A stretch of 64,000 bases of DNA from Mactra quadrangularis (Eukaryota; Mollusca; Bivalvia; Venerida; Mactridae): positions 12,411,167 through 12,475,166 of the forward strand of contig CM046295.1 of the NCBI GenBank assembly GCA_025267735.1, read 5' to 3'. This document shows, piece by piece, positions 1 through 10,893 of this stretch. Position 1 is the first letter of the stretch. Each line of letters begins with the position of its first letter. The notes below the pieces were generated by a model, which saw only the letters and a list, made by a program, of their open reading frames with translations, ran no database searches and was not told the origin of the DNA. A program made the position numbers and the translations under genes.

Positions 1-903
1 CATAAATCCTTACTCAGTGATTCGACAAATGTATAAAGATAAATGAATCATAACAACAAAAATGTATTTAGATTGATTTGAGCAGAGAACATTAAGTATC
101 CAAAATTGTTTGATGTAAAATACATATTTATCTTAAAATGTTTTAGAACATATACCTACTGCAGCAAAGTTCCGCTATAAAGATCACCATTATTGGAACA
201 AATTTTTTTCTGACCAAAATACTTAATGTAAGTAGAAAAGGGTTCCTATATTTGATATATTCTGTTAATTAAACGATTGATATTGATTGTCTTAATAGCG
301 GAACTTTACTGTGTATCATTTATGACATTAATCTGGTGACAATAATATAATATTTAACAACATATATAAACATTATTTATTGCTTAATAATCACAGAAAC
401 AATTAATAAACTGCAAAAAGTATTTCCATTCATTTTGGTGTATATATATGGGAGCTTTTGAAACATGCGTTCAATGAGAAAATAAAAGTACAACTTTTAC
501 AATGTATCACAGATATCAAAGAAACAAGTTTATACGATGATGTTTTCAATTTTAATTAATATTTTCTTGAACATTTTTAGTGTTGGTAAATAAACGGACT
601 TGGAGATAAAATATTATCTCATATTTAACTGTAATTATTAAGCACCTTATTTTTTATATCAATTTCAGTGACCAGTTTCCATAACGTAACTAAAAACTTA
701 AACACCTAATTTTTATATCAAATTCAGTGACCGGTATCCTATTTAATACATTAACATTAACGAGATAGGAATAAGAAAATCTGTGATGATACGGTTATGG
801 TAGTCAACAGTCATCAATGAAACGATCTAAATCAGATGGAATATGTTTATTAGTTCATTAAACTTGAATTGTATTTTAATATGCATGCTGTGTTATATGG
901 ATA
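1..903. other. Intergenic, 3' flank of TRIM-like gene A
   Basis: No gene is visible in this AT-rich stretch. Short inverted copies of AAAGTTCCGCTAT lie near 166 and 296. The part from about 300 onward resembles the 3' flank of paralogue B (about 19140-19260), so homology between paralogues extends beyond the coding exon. Confidence 0.5.
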
Positions 904-3900
904 TTATTGTAAAAAAAATACTTTAATAAAATCATCATTACCACCAACAATCAATGTATTTCTAGTTTTATCATAACAAACTGTGAGTGGAATAATCACA
1001 CGATCTTTTCCTGTAACAATTTCTCCTATATAATCACCACCTTGACCTAACATTATAATATTGTGTGACAAACCACAACATACTAGTACATTACCTAAAC
1101 CATCAGTACATATTTCCATTGCTCCCCTCAATACTTTATTTGAAAACTCCCAACAAAACTTACCATTCATATCTAATGTTACAACACCACTAAAATAGTC
1201 AACAATATGAATCATACTGTGATCATCACTAATAGTGACGTCACTGATATGAGACAATGTTTTATTTCCATAATTTATTTTAGTAAAGGATTTCAAATAT
1301 TTACCTTGTAAATTATATATATGCAATTCAGTATAATTGGATACTAACATTTTATCATTAGTGACAGTTATATATTTACAATTATGTCTCATACTTAGTG
1401 TACGAGTAACAGCAAGTTTATCTTTACATGATACAAACTGTATCGAATTATCATTAAGACCTACAACTACACCTCCACTATTTACTCTACAAACTGACTT
1501 AGGTTCAGAATCTAATACTAATGATGATATAATGTTGTAAGATTTACTATCAACTAATTTTAACTTACTATTGTTATAGTCAGTAAGTGCTATACAACTA
1601 TCATCTACTATACATGATGAATATATATTACATGTTAATCTATCATCAGACTGTTTTATGTTATATTCAGACTTTTTTACTACTTTGTATAAACCTTGTT
1701 TCTTTGATTTCTGTGATACTTTTCTAACATTACCTGTACCTATACTACTTCCGGTAGCACCAGTTATTGTTGTTATAGTTGATGTAGATGCTGAATTTCT
1801 AGTTCGTTTTTCTCTTGATGATGTTTCCATGGTGTCTTGATGTCCTGGTGAACTTATCAGTCCTAAAGTTAGTACATTTAATAAAAAAGCTAATATATCA
1901 GTATTTCTACTAAAGCGAATTGTTGGCGATTGGTTCTTCTTTGAACTTTCTTTCAATTCCTTGCTTCGTTTTATCAAACTTTGACCCATTATAGCCAAAA
2001 CAAATTTTTGTGCTATATTTACTTGGTCAGACGTAATGTTATCTTGACAGCGTTTAAGGTCAGATCTCATTTCCTCAAGTTCCATATTGTGATTATCAAT
2101 GTACGGTTTATGGTTGTTGTATTTAGTTTCAAGTTCTGTCAGTGTTTGTTGCTCAATCTTATCAATCACGTCATTGATATCTTTTCTATACTGATTTATT
2201 TCTTGTTTACAATCCCATTTGCTTTTTTCATAATCTGAAACTTGTGTTTCACTTACCGTCTTAAGTTTGTCGACGCGTTTAATGGTTTTGGAAAATTTCT
2301 TGCCTACTCGATTAATTATCAATGTTGGATTATTTTCTTGTATATATGAAAGGATATAATGTATTCCTTTGCAGGCCCTGTAAAAAACAATAATTTAAAA
2401 AGTAATAAATTTAACTTGAGATAATGTTAAATAAGTGTCATTGATAAATGGTCAGAGCATTTTCAGGTATTTTTGAAATTATCTCTTGCAATTAGTTTTT
2501 TACTGCTATTCGTATATTAGTAAGTTTAGCACAAAGTTTCAGTCTACATATCTGTCGATCTGTCAATCCGGTAATATATTTGAAACCAAAGAAACTATTA
2601 AGTTTCAGATAATTATATTTTGTGGAAAGTCTGGCAATGACCACTAAACGACCCTTACTAATTTTAGAGTCAGTTGATTAACGGTCAAAGTCACGTTGAC
2701 ATTGTATTCATATTTTGTTTTCTCGATAACCTAAGAACTAATTGTCCAAGTACTACTAAGCTTCGAGCAATCATACTTGGTTGGACATAATCTGTAGTTG
2801 TCCTTATGATTTTTTTGTGTACAATTTTACTTTGATTCATACTTTAACTGATAAATAACATTCTTCCTGAATTTTGCGAATTAAATGAAGGTCTCGTGAT
2901 AAAATATTTATTTCATGTTTTGTCCAAATATGGCCTTTCTTCATTTTGAGCTATTTTAGGGTCCTTATCACGAGTGCTTTGTCCAAGTATGGCTTTTCTT
3001 CATTTGAGCCATTTTCGGGTCCCTATTACGAGTCCTTTGTCCAAATATGGATTTATTTCATTTTGAACCATTTTGTGGTACTTATCATAAGTACTTTGTC
3101 CAAATATGGCTTTATTTCATTTTGAGCAATTTTTGAGAATTATAATCGACGCAACACTTATGATAGTTAATACAACGGAAACATGCACTTCCATAAACAT
3201 TTGAGTAAAACGGTGTATACATAAAAATCTTTTTACGCAACATCGCTATTAAAGCTAAAAAATCTAAGAATGATACTCATATAAGTGGGGGAAAAACATT
3301 TATACAAAACTTAAATGTTCTTTCAAGTTTTTTTATTTCATGAAATCTTTAATTACAATGTGTTTAATAACATAGCTTATTTTGACGTTAATGACATCAA
3401 TGACATTAGCTTGTTCTAAAGGAACAACTTCCAAAATTGTGTTAATAATTCGACAGCGGAAAGTTAATTTGTGACTAGAATATATTCTTTGAATGAGATG
3501 TGAATATAACTATTGGATATTTAAGAACCATCAATATCACCAACATTAAACAAAAGAAAACTTACCTGTGGTGTAAAGCAAAGCATATATGACATCCAAC
3601 ACTATCATCATCCTCACAATACATATTAACACATTCGTTGGGATGTTCTTTACATAGTTCAGTTGGAACTCCTGATTGTCTTGGTGATAAGACTCTATCA
3701 GGATCAACTATAACATGTCCAGCTGAAGAATGTAAATTATCATGAATCTCCAAACAATCTTTACAAAAATATTGTTTGCAACTGACACAATATTTCACTG
3801 ATTGTTTACTTTCCTTCTTCTTCGAGCATCCATTGCAGCAGGCGAGATCATCATATTCATCACTCGCATTTAACTGTGATTGCGTCAAAGTATTACGACT

Positions 3901-3915
3901 ACATTTCATCCCCAT
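904..3915 (-). CDS. B-box/coiled-coil/NHL-like protein (TRIM-like), paralogue A
   Basis: Two coding exons on the minus strand: exon 1 is 3915-3566 and exon 2 is 2377-904. The intron (3565-2378) has a consensus donor (AG/GTAAGT) and an acceptor after a T-rich tract (TTTTTTACAG). The phases agree across the junction, giving 607 residues. Exon 1 carries two zinc-binding B-box-type clusters: CNGC...CVSC...CKDC...H, then CKEH...C...CHIC...HH. Exon 2 starts with a coiled coil (about 136-240), followed by a hydrophobic stretch (DILAFLLNVLTLGLI, about 277-291), a Ser/Thr-rich linker, and a C-terminal repeat region with NHL/beta-propeller character. No RING finger is seen, so ubiquitin-ligase activity cannot be claimed. 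By family this is a cytosolic TRIM2/TRIM56-like scaffold or sensor. The start at 3915 is the first Met of the open frame; a second Met lies two codons on. Confidence 0.85.
2905..3135. repeat. ~59-bp tandem repeat in intron of gene A
   Basis: The phrase TTTGTCCAAATATGG recurs near 2920, 2979, 3038 and 3097, giving about four diverged copies of a 59-60 bp unit that also includes TTCATTTTGAGC. It lies wholly within the intron of paralogue A and is not seen in the introns of B and C. Confidence 0.75.
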
Positions 3916-3960
3916 TATGAATTAAATGATATTTCACGATATTGCCGTTTGTACTAAATT

Positions 3961-4022
3961 GTTTATATTGATCACATGATCAGCAACTAGTGTTACATAT
4001 AACAAATATTACTAACGTGAGA
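3961..4022 (-). promoter_or_regulatory. Conserved upstream block of TRIM-like gene A
   Basis: Read on the minus strand, it holds TCTCACGTTAGT, then GTTGCTGATCATGTGATC, then AATATAAAC, ending about 45 bases before the start codon. The order and spacing match the blocks upstream of B, C and the dead copy D. In A the E-box is CATGTG rather than CACGTG. Promoter function is inferred from conservation and position. Confidence 0.5.
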
Positions 4023-5075
4023 ATTTATGTTTTAAATATCAACATGTTTAAATTATTACTGATGTATAGCAATGTTAAATAATATTATCTTTGTTTTATT
4101 AATCCTATACAAATAAATCAGATATGTTAGTGAATTGTTGAAATTTAACTAAATACCTCTACGTTATTATATGTTATTGTTCACTTATTAAATATTGTAA
4201 CCCCGATTATCAAAATAACCCTTGAACAATTCTTGTTTTTCTACTTCATTAAATTTGATACAAAGATAATTGCTAACAATGGTATTGTATTGTCATTCAG
4301 TTAAAAGGTTACACTACAGTGGTCCATATTATGATGCGTCTTACACAAGATTTTAGTCCTTAATCATTCTTTATTGTTCTGTAACACAATAAAATAATTT
4401 TGATGATATGCTGCCCAGAGGCGGATCGAGTATCGAGTATTTCACGACCCTTCCCTGTTGAATTCTAAAAACAATCAATCAGGGAATGGCAGCTGTGTAG
4501 ATTTCCATATCTAAATGAAGATTATTAATTGATTGATTAATCAACACTCAAGCCCTTAATTAGGGGATGTTCTGAATATACTGAAATTGAAATTCAAATG
4601 CAATTATTCATTTCGGGGTTGTACACCAATCAACGTAGACAGATACGATGTATGAATTAATTAACTAAAATATATTTGAAATGTAATACAGTAGATTTCA
4701 GATATGCTTATCATAAAATGAAAATCGTTGAAATCTATACTTTTACGTCATTGTATTTGATTGTTCACTAATTAAATGTTTTAAACTTTATTATCTTAAT
4801 AACCTTTGTACGATACTTGATATATCACTTATTTATTAAACCTGACACAAGGATTACGACCATTAATGATCTTGCATTGCTGCTAAGTTTTAAGGTTAAG
4901 CTACAGTGGTCCGTATTATAAAGCGTCTTAAAAATCTTAGTCCTTCATCATTCAAAGTTGATTTGTAACATAATGAAAGAATTTTGAATATATGCCCAGA
5001 TGTTGAGATGTTGTAAATAAAAGGAAGGCTTACTGAGAAGTAAGTCTTCTGAAGAAACCCAGGACTTGCTTGGGA
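4023..5075. other. Intergenic, nothing recognised
   Basis: AT-rich sequence without a credible coding frame. Two related patches are visible: AGGTTACACTACAGTGGTCC near 4308 and a similar one near 4894, each followed by a CTTAGTCCTT-like stretch. This suggests a diverged local duplication or two repeat copies. Confidence 0.4.
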
Positions 5076-5292
5076 AGAAGCAGACCTTTTTTTTTGGAGG
5101 CAGACCTTTAGTGAAGCGGACCTTCTTTGGTGAAGCGGACCTTCTTTGGTGAAGCGGACCTTCTTTGTTGAAGCGGACCTTCTTTGGTGGAGCGGACCTT
5201 CTTTGGTGAAGCAGACCTTCTTTGGTGAAGCAGACCTCCTTTCGAGGAAGCAGACCTTACCCATCGGCAGACCTTATAAAGAGGCTGACCTA
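5076..5292. repeat. 19-bp minisatellite
   Basis: A tandem array of GAAGCGGACCTTCTTTGGT, about eight regular copies at 5111-5250 with degraded copies on both sides. The unit is 19 bases, not a multiple of three, and lacks stops on the minus strand, so overlapping frames look open and give Arg/Ser/Lys/Pro-rich translations. These should not be taken as genes. Confidence 0.85.
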
Positions 5293-6381
5293 GCAAAGAC
5301 CTCAAAAAAGTAGTCATAATATACGCACACAAATAAATTAAAGTATTTACACAAAAAACCTTGGCATTAAGCTTGTTAACGAACTTCCCATTTAAATTTT
5401 GAAAAGACAATTTAGTAGGAAATAATTTGTAGATTTTCAGTTTATAATTATTTAATTAATAATGTTATGTCTGCAGCTACTTTTGTGAAAACTCTTATGA
5501 CCGTATAGTTAGTCAACAATTAGACCCCATATATAGTGAATTTCAAATTCAAATATATTATCATTTTTTGTAAGCTTAAATCTTTAATTTTCAGAAAAGC
5601 TGTTTATGACTGTAAGTGGAGTTAGGCACTGTATTCATTTAATGACAATCTGGACATACAGATATACGTACACACTTACTTCCTAACTAAAAATGATATA
5701 TTAAAATCATCGAGGTATTATTTTTGTAGAGGATAAAATCATTGACAAAATGAACACTTGTAACGTAAAATTATAAACTGTAGTCAGAATACATTAAAGA
5801 TCTAACAATAATCAACTTTGATTATTTGCCAATAAATAAGTTTTTCAAGGTGATTGCAAACAAGCTAGCAGCAATTATCTCCCTTGAGAGAGAAATGAAT
5901 TGAATGATTTTTGTTTAAGTATACCACTACCAATCTGATGGTTGGTGAAACTAAAATATGGTTAATGAACGAGTACTTGACATAAAGAGCATGGAAAGTA
6001 ATGTATAAATATTAATAGATTAGTAAGGGGTTATGTAAAATTGTATAAACGTGTACATTACATTTCAACTTTTGTAAAGGTGTTAATTATTTATATTTAC
6101 CGATACTTGAGAAATTGAATACATGCCTTTAGATACACGCTCATGAATAGCAAATAGCATTAATTACTTTGAATGTTACAATCTTTTTGTAATGTGTAAA
6201 TGCATCTGACGTAAAATTTAATTTTATCAATAAAACAATGACTCTATTACAAATTTAAAGGTAGTTTTTGTGGAAACTTTAATGGAGCAAAAATGGTCAC
6301 GTGTTCATGGCATTTCAGTGCTTATAATTGGTAGCACAACCAAGAAAGTGGTTATTACTGACACAATGTAAGAAGTAGATT
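5293..6381. other. Intergenic, nothing recognised
   Basis: AT-rich sequence. I see no gene, structured RNA or repeat family here. Confidence 0.4.
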
Positions 6382-6511
6382 CGTTTGTTTGTTGTTGTTT
6401 TCTGTTTGTTTGTTGGGTTTTACGCCGTAGCAACACATTGTCATATAAAGACGGTCAATCAACCTTTTTAATCCTCCTAAAGAGGCAAAATCTCTGGATT
6501 TAGCTGTTAAC
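6382..6511 (-). mobile_element. SINE 3' fragment (family S1)
   Basis: On the minus strand this reads AACAGCTAAATCCAGAGAT ... GACCG ... CTACGGCGTAAAACCC followed by an AAC-rich tail. The same body occurs at 23760-23866, 29215-29318 and 43610-43716. The tail lies at 6382-6420. It is a 5'-truncated insertion without its tRNA head. Confidence 0.7.
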
Positions 6512-7440
6512 CAAATACAAAATCCTTATTTTCGTTTCCATTTTTTGATAATGCTGTGTTGATATACTTCACATAAACCCCATGTGCGACAGTTAAATTA
6601 GTGTTTTATGGTCTTTAATGGATTCATTAGATTGCTAAATAATCATACTTTTCATACTTATATGATTTTTGCATTTTCTTTAGCTATAAAGGCAGATTAT
6701 TAGATTAACTAATAAAATAAGGATATTTATGAACACATAACAGTAGGTGCAAACTAACCATACCAACATTTTCTCCATGGAAAAAATATGTGTTTCATTA
6801 CTGTTCCACAGAGACAATTTCTACTTCTAAGAAGAAAAAGTTGATATTTGTGATCGATTTTAGGTGCGGGTATAGAGTGCTGGCGCCGAGATTTGAAACC
6901 GGAACATCCGGTCTTGATATCCTGTGTTTTATTACTACTCAATGGCGAATGAGTTTAGACTTAGACTCTAAAAACCACGATTCCAACCCATCACAGAAAA
7001 TTCATCATTTAGAAGAGGTTTTTACTCTTTTCAGTTACTAGACTGTAACCCTTTTTCCTGTATTGAGTCTCTACACAATGCTGTTACATGTACACAATAT
7101 AATATCCTTCTTATAGATTTTTCACAAATATATCCCTTATCGCAAGCTTGATGTTAGATTCTTATTTAGAACGTAAAAGTTGTAAAAGTTAGGACTATTC
7201 TTGACTGATGTCATCTGAGTTATTTTGTTGACTCTAGTGTCAGAAACCATTCATTGACATTAGATAGAACTTTTATGTTGATAACAAGTTTTCCAGTACT
7301 GGTGAAACTGTTTTTTAATTTTTGTAGCTATTTCTTTAACTTGATTTTTAACTTCATAAGCACTCTTATTCTATGTAATACTTTTTTCTGTGGATGATAA
7401 TATTGAAAATAATTACAACTGCATTCACAAATGTATTTTG
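6512..7440. other. Intergenic with a possible degenerate tRNA-like box B
   Basis: No credible gene. Around 6860-6930 the minus strand contains a box B-like GGTTTCAAATCTCGGC, which may be a worn tRNA-derived repeat. The rest is AT-rich and featureless. Confidence 0.3.
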
Positions 7441-7645
7441 CTTTAGATGTATTAAGTTCTAGCACGACCAACTCCGATTCAGTAACAATGGCATATGTCT
7501 GCCTAAATCATTAATTAACAGATTCAAAAATATTAAATATACTGCAGCTCGTCGCATTACTAAAATATCAAGATCACAAAATAAATGTAAACCATGTGTT
7601 GTTCCAAAATACAGAGCAGTGACATACGGTGATAGAAGTTTCATG
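7441..7645 (+). pseudogene. LINE ORF2 C-terminal remnant, left part (host of nested insertions)
   Basis: A plus-strand frame running into the LTR junction ends with VPKYRAVTYGDRSF, a signature of the C-terminal end of CR1/L2-type LINE reverse transcriptase proteins. The reading continues on the other side of the Gypsy element at 16382 (MTAALRQW...). The remnant carries a frameshift. The clade assignment is inference. The last four bases (CATG, 7642-7645) are the left target-site duplication. Confidence 0.6.
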
Positions 7646-7939
7646 TGTGGCACTACATGTCCTCTGTCCACGTACTTAACTAACTCTGTCCCTTAAACTC
7701 AATCAGAACATAATGACAAACACTCAACATAGGTTTATAACTTATTATTACTAAAGATTAAACATATCTACAAAACTACGTCCGCTCTCTCTCGGAGCTC
7801 GAAAGCAACTCTCTGAACTAACTCACGCTGCAGGCCACCAGACCGTATCAATGATCACGTGGTGATCAGTCACGCTCTCATTGGTCAAATAACCACTACA
7901 GAACTCTCTATTGTTCTGGCAGCGTGCCATTGTGTTACA
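7646..7939 (-). repeat. 3' LTR of the Gypsy-like element
   Basis: 294 bp. In element orientation it starts TGTAACACAATGGCACG and ends AGTGCCACA. It contains a CCAAT motif and a palindrome centred on an E-box (TGATCACGTGGTGATCA, 7852-7868). It differs from the other LTR at two positions. Confidence 0.93.
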
Positions 7940-8731
7940 TACGTCCCCCACAAAAATGAAGTTTTGAACGAACAAAACTTAAGTGAAAAACGCGAACACA
8001 ATGGGCGTTAGAACCAACATAAATCTGAAAGTAAAACATAACATGTATTATGCATAATAACACGGGTGCACCCAATAAAAGATTAAAATACACATTAAAC
8101 AAAACATAAATCACGGATCCCTACAGTTCATTTTTACGAATGATAATTATTAAAATAGTTATTCCTACAGTTTATTCACTACTGATAACTATGAATGTTA
8201 ACTAATATATGTAACTGTCGAATATTCCACCATACTCCACTAAGTTAGATCCGAATTGGTAACCATCAACCACTATGTAGAATGAAGACACCATTAACCA
8301 CAGAATGAAGAACCATTAACCATTATGTACTGTTAAGATGATTTAAATTTATAGGAACTGCAGAATGCTGATATTGTAAGTCCACAAGACTGTCGCAATT
8401 GCAGTCATTTTATCTTCAGGAACACCAAGGTTCTGTCGTCGTAATTGCGACAAGATTTCCATAAAGAAACGGTTGAACAAATGTCCAAAATTTTCCATTT
8501 TGATTATATTGTGATTGATGAAGTGAACACACCAAGCGTTAATCATACACTGGGTGAAGATTATAGTCACAAGTCACAAAGTAATCTATTACGGATCAAC
8601 TAGTAGAAGTAATAATAATTGTACGTTTAGTAACAATTAAATATCAATTGTCCACTTTGGCAATCAATGCTAACAATTACATATATTATACTGTAGAGAA
8701 CCAAACTTCGTAGTTAAGTGTTATAGACACA
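7940..8731 (-). other. 3' non-coding region of the element with polypurine tract
   Basis: Lies between env and the 3' LTR. Immediately next to the LTR the minus strand reads GTGGGGGACGTA, a plausible polypurine tract for plus-strand priming. A 73-residue minus-strand frame (8570-8349) is present. I recognise no domain in it and cannot say whether it is an accessory gene. Confidence 0.55.
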
Positions 8732-10735
8732 CTACAGGTGTATTGTTTCATTCCTCGAAGGAACATACACGTAGGGATATAGTCTCTCTACGTTGATTGC
8801 GCCGATTGCTTCATTATATCTCTCATCACTACTTTGTGGGGCGGATCCGGCTAGTGGTTGTCCCCCACTATTCTCCATTTGTTGGAGTCTCATTTCTGAG
8901 GCCGCATCATTTTGTCCCTCATTGTCCCCCTTACGCAAACATTTTGACAGGCGGTTTCTAAGTTTTGATATATGTTTCCGGATACAACAGATGGCAATTA
9001 TAATAACCACAAGACAGGCTATGGTTGTGCTTACTTGGAACCAAGTACTCTGTTTAACGGACTTATTATTGAATTCATTGTAATTGACCCTAGACAAGTC
9101 GTCAATTAACATGTTCATTGACATCTCATCAATTTCTCGTAACTTTGGTGGGATATTAATCTCACTAACATTTGGCAATACAGCATTAAAATCTCCCCAT
9201 AACAAAGTGTTCGTAAAGTTCGCGAATGCCAACAAATTTTGACTATTAAGATTAATCATTGACCGACCAATGATATAGGGTGTAGATAATGAAAAATAAT
9301 TTCCAGAAACAGTACATTTATGCTCATTTATCTGTATTATATCTAGGCGAGGTTTTGTGCTGATTCCGGTGCGCCGGCCGTTGCACACCAGAGACAGACT
9401 CAACTCATCGCGTGAAATCACTACCCAAGATGTTCCAAATAAGTACTTACTTATAGGAAGTATTTGTTGTTCAATTTTTATTTGACAGAGTTTATTCGGA
9501 CTCCCATTAAGAAACGTATTCACGATACATGATTTACTTAAACCCACCGTATACACGGGGCTAATTACCATACAATACTTTATATCTCCATGACTACAAG
9601 AATTTAATTCAGTTTCTGTTAATAACTGATACTGAGTACGTTCCTTATTTATTAATAACCCACTGTTTTCTAACTCAATACTCGCTAACAAATCTTTATC
9701 GCCGACAACAGGTGTCGGAGATAATATAGGTAATGAGAATGCTCTATACACTTCGTAGGTTTGATCGACTCTAATTATTGGTATAGAAAGAATCATTACA
9801 ATCTTATCGGTCATGAATACTACACCAGTCGTTAAATGTCGATAAAATGACCAAATATCTGTCTGTGGATCGCTAAGGAATGTCATAAGTTTAGGCAACT
9901 TTCCTTGAATTTCGACTAACATTTCTTGTAATCTACCAAGACTAATTATCTTGGTGGATAATTTTCCTTGTCTTAGAGAATTCAACTGCGCATGTATATC
10001 ACCTAAATATAACCTAGCGTCCCCTAATAAAAGTTTTATCTCATCGAGCAGCAAATTGAACTGTAATGTAGTAATGAAAAATTTTCGATTTTCCATGATT
10101 TCGCTTAGTAATTCATGATTAATAGTATTTAATTTCATGTCCAATTGTTTGACTGTTTCTAATAACTTATTGATTGTTTGCCTATTTTCCTGAATCATTA
10201 CCCGCGATGCATTTATAATTGTTAAGCTATTTTCAACAACATGTATAATTCGTTTTTGATTGGTCGCTAAATTGCTTACTTGTTGTCGAATAACCTGTAT
10301 ATCATTCTCACTTGCGAGACCAAATAACCATGACAAACCTTCTCCGATAATAGGTATAACTGACCTCTTTGTTTTACCTTTAATTTTTCTAAACTGATGA
10401 AATTCTGATTTAATTTCATTGAATTCAGAATTTAGATATTGGATTTCTTGTTCATATGTATATAGTATCCTCTTAAAAGTGTCCAATTGAGTCCGAGTAT
10501 AATTATGCATTAATATTTTTACCAAAGACCCTGCGCGCTGCACATCGTTATCAATATACGAAATAAATCGTTTAAAATCCGCAAAGTCAATTACAATAGT
10601 AGCTAACCATTTAGCTCGCGAAGTAGCAACTTCATTTGTTTTAAAATACACAACCGAATCTTGAATTATCACATTACCACCACCTAAACTGATCAATATT
10701 ACCGCCGTCAAAATACTTAGCGTAAACGGACTCAT
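8732..10735 (-). CDS. env: Envelope-like fusion protein (env), baculovirus F type
   Basis: 667 residues. Residues 1-20 form a hydrophobic signal peptide. A basic cleavage site KTKR at 121-124 is followed by a hydrophobic Gly-rich fusion-peptide-like segment (about 125-145) and a long helical, heptad-like region (about 146-220). This is the layout of baculovirus F and insect errantivirus envelope proteins. One transmembrane helix (565-585) leaves an 82-residue tail. Cysteines and NXS/T sites are spread through the ectodomain. On the minus strand a T-rich acceptor ending TTTCAG lies 7 bases before the ATG, suggesting expression from a spliced message. The frame is intact. The family assignment rests on architecture and local resemblance, not on a search. 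Related envelopes mediate membrane fusion; activity here is unknown. Confidence 0.82.
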   Translation of the reverse strand: MSPFTLSILTAVILISLGGGNVIIQDSVVYFKTNEVATSRAKWLATIVIDFADFKRFISYIDNDVQRAGSLVKILMHNYTRTQLDTFKRILYTYEQEIQYLNSEFNEIKSEFHQFRKIKGKTKRSVIPIIGEGLSWLFGLASENDIQVIRQQVSNLATNQKRIIHVVENSLTIINASRVMIQENRQTINKLLETVKQLDMKLNTINHELLSEIMENRKFFITTLQFNLLLDEIKLLLGDARLYLGDIHAQLNSLRQGKLSTKIISLGRLQEMLVEIQGKLPKLMTFLSDPQTDIWSFYRHLTTGVVFMTDKIVMILSIPIIRVDQTYEVYRAFSLPILSPTPVVGDKDLLASIELENSGLLINKERTQYQLLTETELNSCSHGDIKYCMVISPVYTVGLSKSCIVNTFLNGSPNKLCQIKIEQQILPISKYLFGTSWVVISRDELSLSLVCNGRRTGISTKPRLDIIQINEHKCTVSGNYFSLSTPYIIGRSMINLNSQNLLAFANFTNTLLWGDFNAVLPNVSEINIPPKLREIDEMSMNMLIDDLSRVNYNEFNNKSVKQSTWFQVSTTIACLVVIIIAICCIRKHISKLRNRLSKCLRKGDNEGQNDAASEMRLQQMENSGGQPLAGSAPQSSDERYNEAIGAINVERLYPYVYVPSRNETIHL

Positions 10736-10742
10736 GTTTCAA

Positions 10743-10768
10743 CTGAAACATAAACACAAAAAAATATA
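10743..10768 (-). promoter_or_regulatory. Candidate splice acceptor for env
   Basis: The minus strand reads a long T-rich tract ending TTTATGTTTCAG, with the AG at 10744-10743, seven bases before the env ATG. A GTAAGT donor lies in the 5' leader at 15911-15906, upstream of gag. The pairing is inferred from position. Confidence 0.55.
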
Positions 10769-10893
10769 AGTTAAAACGTGATAAATAAATGCACTCAATG
10801 TACATCTAGTACATCAAATATAATAAGAAGCCTTTAAAAGCACACATAACCTTATAAAAACTTTTTACAATAAGCTAGAGCTTAACTAAAAAC

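Noticed and set aside
4896..5410. Two minus-strand frames of about 100-120 residues rich in RSASPKK
   Set aside because: They are translations of the 19-bp minisatellite; no codon structure or domain supports a gene.
7459..7671. 70-residue minus-strand frame
   Set aside because: It crosses the LTR boundary and lies antisense to the LINE remnant.
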